A stretch of 64,000 nt of DNA from Mugil cephalus (Eukaryota; Chordata; Actinopteri; Mugiliformes; Mugilidae), in the NCBI RefSeq assembly GCF_022458985.1, contig NC_061791.1:758501-822500 (forward strand), written 5' to 3'. Within the stretch, counting starts at the first letter, position 1, and each line of letters begins with the position of its first letter. Made by a program: the position numbers and the translations under genes. This document shows, in pieces, positions 59,100 through 64,000 of the stretch. Under the pieces are notes generated by a model, which saw only the letters and a list, made by a program, of their open reading frames with translations, was not told where the DNA came from and did no database searches.

Positions 59100-60250
59100 C
59101 AACATGTTTTTAAGCAACAATAAACACCTCCTCCTCTTCTCCTCCTCTTCTCCTCCTCTTCATTCATCCCGTCCACAGAACTCAGCGTGAAGTTTATTAG
59201 TGTCGTTTCAGATCAAATACGAAGAAGAAAATGAAGAAGACGAAGGAGATGGAGGCAAAGGAGGAGGAGAGGAAGAAAATGAATGAGGAGGTGTAGAAGG
59301 AGGAAGAGGAGGAGATTTGAAATTGAGTGGTAACATTTTATTTTACGGCCTCATTAAGTTTCAAAGAGTTTGATTCTCTGAATCTGTTTCTAATGACGAG
59401 AGGCTGAGAGCGACTTCCTGCTAAAGCTTTTATTCTGAAGGGTTCCAGAGGAGCAGGAGAGAGGAGGAGGAGGAGGAGGAGGAGGAGGAGGATGTAAGCG
59501 TGACCTTTGACCTCTGCTCCTCCTCTCTCCTCATTAATCAGTGAGGTTTAGCTCAGGATTCAGTCTTCTTCTTCATCTTCTTCTTCTTCTTCTTCTTCTT
59601 CGTCGTCGTCGGTATCAGCTGATGTGGACCGATGAGTCGTCTACTGAGCGCGCTCAGAACACTGATCTGTGGTTAATGAAGTTAAATGTGTAAAACAATT
59701 GCACAATTACCCACAACAACACAAACATCTCAGTCATCGTCCTGACGACAAGTATCCCTCCTCCTCCTCCTCCTCCTGTTCTTCCTCTTCCTCCTCCTGT
59801 TCTTCCTCTTCCTCCTCCTCTTCCTCCGCTTCCTCCTTCTCCTCCTCCTCCTTCTCCTCCTCCTGAACCTCGGTCTCCTGAGGTCAGAGGTCAGTCATGA
59901 AGCCGATTGTGTTCCTGCAGCACCTCCTCCTGGATAAAAGGAGGTGCTGTGGATGGAAGGAGGGAAACTGAAGCTTTACTGCCCCCTGATGGAGAGAAGA
60001 GGGAACTACATGATGAACTCTTCTTCGCCTCCTCCTCATTATTCTCCACCTCCCTCTTCTCCTCCTCTTCTCCTCTTTTTCTTCCGATCATTCTTCTTCT
60101 CCTCTTTTTGCTAATTTCTTAATTTCTCCATTTCACATTCTCCATTTCTTCTCCTTCTTCATTTTCTTATTCATCTTCCTTCTTCTACTTCTCCTTCTTC
60201 TTATCCACCTCCTTTCATCTCCTCCTCCTCCTCCTCCTCCTCCAGACAGG
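59100..60250. repeat. cluster of GAG/TCC/CTT triplet tracts
   Basis: Strand-switching triplet repeats lie just beyond the lgr5 poly(A) signal: CTCCTCTT at 59128-59160, (GAG)n at 59463-59490, (CTT)n at 59568-59600, (TCC)n at 59758-59870 and (TCC)n at 60216-60242. The open frames they create (poly-Ser, poly-Glu) are artefacts. Confidence 0.85.
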
Positions 60251-61237
60251 AGTCAACATCCCGACTCCTCTCTGCAGCACCTCCTGGTTTCTAGACAGTT
60301 TATTTGCAGCTTTTTCAGCTTCAAAAACTGTGAAATTAAATTCAGATGAATAGTTTTTAACTCTGCTGCTCTTTTATTTTCCTGACCTTCATTTTAATAT
60401 TTATCCAGGACAGACGTTGTGTGTTTTTTTTTTCCTGACTAGTTTATGGCTTCTCGTCTGCGTCAGGTGTGTGAACGTCTTTCACCTTTTCCTGTTCAAA
60501 GCTCAAAGTCCATCTGAGGGACGAAGACGATCAGACGCCACAGACAACAACAGCAGCAAGAAAGACAGAATTCCTCCCAGCACGAAGAGACACGTCAGTA
60601 AATACGACCGCAGAAGAAGAAGAAGAAGAAGAAGAAGAAGAAGAATATCGGACACATTCAGAGGACAGACAGAGGATCTAAATCCTGAATCACTCATGGA
60701 TTGTACCTGAGGCCGAGCTGGTCAGATCAAGTCAGGGATCACCGACTGACTGGCGGCCATCTTGGAGAAGCTCCCAGGTATGTTTGTACTGAAGCAGGTT
60801 CTGTTTAAAGAGGAAAATATCACAAAAAGCAAACAAAAAAAAAAAACAACAAAAAACAGTAATAATTCAGCTGTAATGTCAAGAAAAAACTCATTTTTAT
60901 TTTCAAAGTACGACTCAGTGAAAGAAAAGCCGCTAAAAGCTGATCAATAAATAGTCAAACAATCATAAACGGTTACAAATGAGTCCTCAAATGTTTCCTC
61001 TTGCAGTAATGTTCTTCTCTACGTTGAATTTACGTTAATATAAAAGACAACAGAACTTTAATTTATCATATAAATCACTATGAACATTATTTTTTTCGCA
61101 CTTTAGGTGCAATTAAATCTCTACGTGGCATTTATACAGAACAATAGAGAATCCAGGAGGAGGTCGGGATCGATGAAGGGCGGATAAAGAGTTCAGTTCT
61201 TACAACAGTTACTGAAGTCAAATTCAGGCTATACAGG

Positions 61238-61296
<59 letters not shown>

Positions 61297-62060
61297 AAAT
61301 CTTAATGTTATTTTGTCCAATGTAAGTGACACTTTAAAAGCTTTAGCAGTAGTTATCTTGCTACAGTTTTATAGAGTGTGTTTTTAATCAAATGCTGCTT
61401 ATTTTCTTTCAACTATTCAGACTTGATTTTTTTTTTTTGTAGTTAAAACAAGATTCAATAAATAATTCATCCTGAGTAGAAGGAGTTAAATTGTTTGCAG
61501 ACAATGAGCTGATGTATAACTAAAATATTTTTCTTTTCACAGTTTCCTAACTTGTTCTTTAATTTCATTGTAATCAGATTTAAAATCTTGTTTTTCCCTC
61601 AAATATGTTTCAAAAATACATATATAGTTTGTTTTATAACATTCTAGAAAGTAAAAACAAGTGAAAGATGTTTTATTTGCTGAAGTTTAAGAGGTTAAAC
61701 TTCACTCTGAATGGGGCGTGTTTTAACTGAATGACTTCCCTCCGGAGAGATTCCAGACAAACTTTACGGTCCGGCTGCAGATATTTAGGTCAGAACACTT
61801 GTTTTTAAGTCTAAACTATAACGAAAGGACATGTCCAGCTATTTATTTTCCCAAACAATTGATCAATAGTCAATAATTACCTGGCAGATAATGAAAATGG
61901 TGGCTGGCGTTTCTATCTCGCTCCAGACTTTCTGTGTTAATTATTAGTAACTGATGAGTTAACACGGAAAAAGAAACATGGACATGGTTTGATAAAGACA
62001 TCTGAGCTCACAAAAAAGCACAAAAGCTGATTGCTGTGAAATACTTGGAAATTTCAAACC
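60251..62060. other. spacer before the myrfl-like exon
   Basis: Contains an (AGA)n run at 60612-60645 and a (GT)n run at 61231-61288 (about 29 units). CTGGCGGCCATCTTGGAGAA...CCCAGGTATG around 60751-60782 looks like a possible untranslated first exon with donor, but this is only a guess. No coding exon recognised. Confidence 0.4.
61231..61288. repeat. (GT)n microsatellite
   Basis: About 29 uninterrupted GT dinucleotides, the longest perfect dinucleotide run in the window. Confidence 0.96.
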
Positions 62061-62433
62061 TTAAGAGTGTTATTGTAGAGCACAAGGAGACTTTTTGCAA
62101 AAATTTTTTGAATGTTCCTGTGTTAAATCCAGATGAATGAATCTCCCATATCTGGTTCCTGGTCCTTAAACTAATGTAAACATGTATTTTTGACATTAGA
62201 ACATCATCAACATCATCACATTAGAAACATTAGGACACTTGTTCTTCTTCATGGTTCCTAATAAACCAGTTCAGAGGGGGACCTTGTAGACCACATTAGA
62301 CCCTGATTAGACCTGACAACATTTCCTTGATCTTCTCTGATTGGCTCAATGAAAACCACATGACAATAAACCTCACTGAGAGGAACCAGGACACCACGTT
62401 ACCACATATGGTTCCTGGTCTGAGGAGGGTTAA
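62061..62433 (+). mobile_element. piggyBac-type MITE, family P (copy 3, 373 bp)
   Basis: The right part (about 62105-62433) is nearly identical to copy 1 and ends GAGGGTTAA. The left end TTAAGAGTGTTATTGTAGAGCAC is eroded but alignable to TTAACCCTTTATAGGGCAC. It ends 40 bases before the splice acceptor of the myrfl-like exon. Confidence 0.75.
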
Positions 62434-62511
62434 CCTGAGGATTTTTTTTATTATTATTATTTATGTTCTCCAGACAGCCCCATCCCCTCTGATTCCTCCT
62501 TGCTGGGCAGC

Positions 62512-63517
62512 ATGGAGCCTGGAGCCGACCGGCTGCCCGTCCAGGTCCTGGGAGAGAACGAGGCTCTGCAGCAGTTCTTCAGCGGTGAGACAATTAAAGC
62601 TCTTCATCCGGAAAGTTTTCTGATGACACGGCTTGTCCATCAGGTGGTTCCAGTGGTTCCTGGAGAAGATGTACTATATAGGTGCATGAGTAGTGTTCAT
62701 TGAAAGGGTTCTTGGGAATTTGAGAAGATTCAAATGAGTTCCATGGTCCTCACAGAAGGTTTATTGGAAATAAAAGTGACCAGTTTGTCATCAAGGAGAC
62801 AGGAAGGAAACCATCCTTAAGCTGTCGTTGGTCAAGAGAAGGTCTCAGGGATCCTTAGAGGGGTTTTTATGGTCCTTCAGTGTCTCTTGAAGCGAATGTA
62901 ATTAGTTCCAAGGAGGTTCCAAGGTTCTTGAAGAGGTAAAGTTGTTCTTCAAATGCTTCCGGTGGTTCCTGGAGAAGATATAGAGGTGCTTGAAGTTGTG
63001 GTCCTTTAATGGGTTCTTGTAGGTTTAGAGAAGGTTAAGAAGAGTTTCATGGTCCTTGAAGAGGGTTTTCAAAGAAATTAAAGTGACCAACTCGTCCTCA
63101 AAGAGATGAAAATGTCTTTCCAGGATCCTCAAAAATGACCCAGTGTCTCTTTCAAGTGTTCCTATAGTTTTTGAGAAGGTACTGGAACTAGTAAGAGTGA
63201 ACCTTGAGGGAGATCATTTTGTCCTTCAGCTGTAGTTTGTCATGAGCAGGTCCCAAAGATCCTTAGGGATGTTCTTATGGTCCTGGAGAAGGTTTGGAGG
63301 TGGTTTATAAGGACCTATCTTTTTGAAGTTTTGAGCTAATATTAACTAAACTGCAAAGTCTCTGTTAAAACATGGGACTTGACCTCCTGGTTGAAGGCTT
63401 GTGACAAACCACATTCATAATAATGAATTAAATCATGTTGTACACAGGTCAGGATGTTGCCGTGGATACGAGCATCCTGGAGCAATATCTGAGCAACGAC
63501 ATGGACCCCAGCAGCTT
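62512..63517 (+). CDS. myrfl: myelin regulatory factor-like protein, N-terminal exons only (partial)
   Basis: MYRF-family proteins are ER-membrane-tethered transcription factors that cleave themselves to release a DNA-binding N-terminal part. Two exons are visible: 62512-62584 (possibly beginning at the acceptor at 62474) and 63448-63517, joined in phase (G|GT) and ending TT|GT, so the gene continues to the right. Translation gives VLGENEALQQFFSG then GQDVAVDTSILEQYLSND, matching the start of MYRF/MYRFL, where an E-A-L-Q-x-F-F segment is followed by DTS(I/L)LE(E/Q)(Y/F)L. ENEALQQFF is closer to MYRFL than MYRF, and MYRFL is near TSPAN8/LGR5 in human. The frame is open upstream of ATG 62512 to 62474 (DSPIPSDSSLLGS), so the true start could lie in an earlier exon. 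The DNA-binding, autoprocessing and membrane regions are outside the window. Confidence 0.8.
62640..63310. repeat. ~310-bp diverged tandem duplication in myrfl intron
   Basis: Landmarks recur 306-308 bases apart: GGTTCCTGGAGAAGAT at 62655 and 62963, CATGGTCC at 62742 and 63048, AAGTGACCA near 62774 and 63081. The pair GATCCTTAG at 62850/63259 is offset by about 409, so an insertion split the second copy. Confidence 0.75.
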
Positions 63518-64000
63518 GTAAGATGATTTCCAGAAAAACTGCATTCATGACTCAAACTTTAGAACTCCTTTTCATTCATTTGCACCTTTGATTCACCTCA
63601 GACAAAGACATAACTAATGGATTTTAGCAAAATAATATAATTTTAATGCAGTTTTTGTTTAGCTTAGTTAGAAAATGAAACCATTTCAAAAAGACTTACG
63701 ATATTGTTTTAATAGTTTTTGGCCGATTTAAATCATCTTATTCATATCCATGTGTGAATTTATATATAGTTTTGGTAATAAGTAAAACTAATTTTTCATG
63801 GTCTTAGGTAAGTTATGTATTTAAGTAAAGTCTTAAATTATCTGAAATTATCATCTTAAATTATTAAAAATAATAAATTCTTTGTTTATTAAGATAAAAT
63901 ATTAACATTAAAGTCTTCAAACATTTCTAGTATGTTGGTGAAGTAGTAAGAGTAGTAACAGGAGCTTGTGAAATCTACAATTTTTACATAACATACTCTA
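63518..64000. other. myrfl intron, window end
   Basis: AT-rich intron sequence following the donor at 63518. No further exon seen before the window ends. Confidence 0.6.

Noticed and set aside
60417..60710. 97-codon frame ending in poly-Arg
   Set aside because: The Arg run is an (AGA)n repeat, and the upstream part has no recognisable features.

Overview
This window is vertebrate nuclear DNA, most likely from a ray-finned (teleost) fish. The genes are split by GT-AG introns, the intergenic DNA is dense in simple repeats and short inverted-repeat transposons, and the proteins are fish-like versions of human 12q15-q21 neighbours. No bacterial operon, CRISPR array, rRNA or tRNA was found. I found no previously undescribed biological system. 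It is a conserved developmental-gene neighbourhood with unusually rich repeat content and a few lineage-specific changes in gene structure.

Layout: (1) 310-4358 and 8073-14435, two tandem plus-strand tetraspanin-8-like genes. Each has nine exons, all phase 0, and each encodes 256 aa. (2) 17749-24636, minus strand, rab21 in seven coding exons (216 aa), convergent with the second tetraspanin. (3) 27119-56597, plus strand, lgr5, the R-spondin receptor, in 20 coding exons (952 aa), head-to-head with rab21. (4) From about 62512 to beyond the right edge, the first coding exons of a myelin-regulatory-factor-like gene, probably myrfl. TSPAN8, LGR5, RAB21 and MYRFL are also neighbours in human, so the block is old although local order and orientation differ.

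The coding models were built by hand from splice sites, and reading phase is continuous across every junction listed. Gene function: the tetraspanins are membrane organisers, RAB21 is an early-endosome GTPase in integrin traffic, LGR5 is a Wnt-potentiating stem-cell receptor, and MYRF-family proteins are membrane-tethered transcription factors. The genes share a neighbourhood, not a pathway.

Most of the remaining sequence is introns and spacers holding tandem arrays: GGAA tracts with a 78-82 bp higher-order unit, an 11-bp array of about 72 units, a 12-bp array, a 35-bp array, and one minisatellite type present at four loci in three genes. There are at least two families of non-autonomous inverted-repeat elements. 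One has piggyBac-like TTAA ends. Another element with TTAA ends is nested inside a copy of the second family in the lgr5 3' UTR. The most interesting coding oddities are two extra introns in the lgr5 seven-transmembrane region and four low-complexity expansions in the same receptor.
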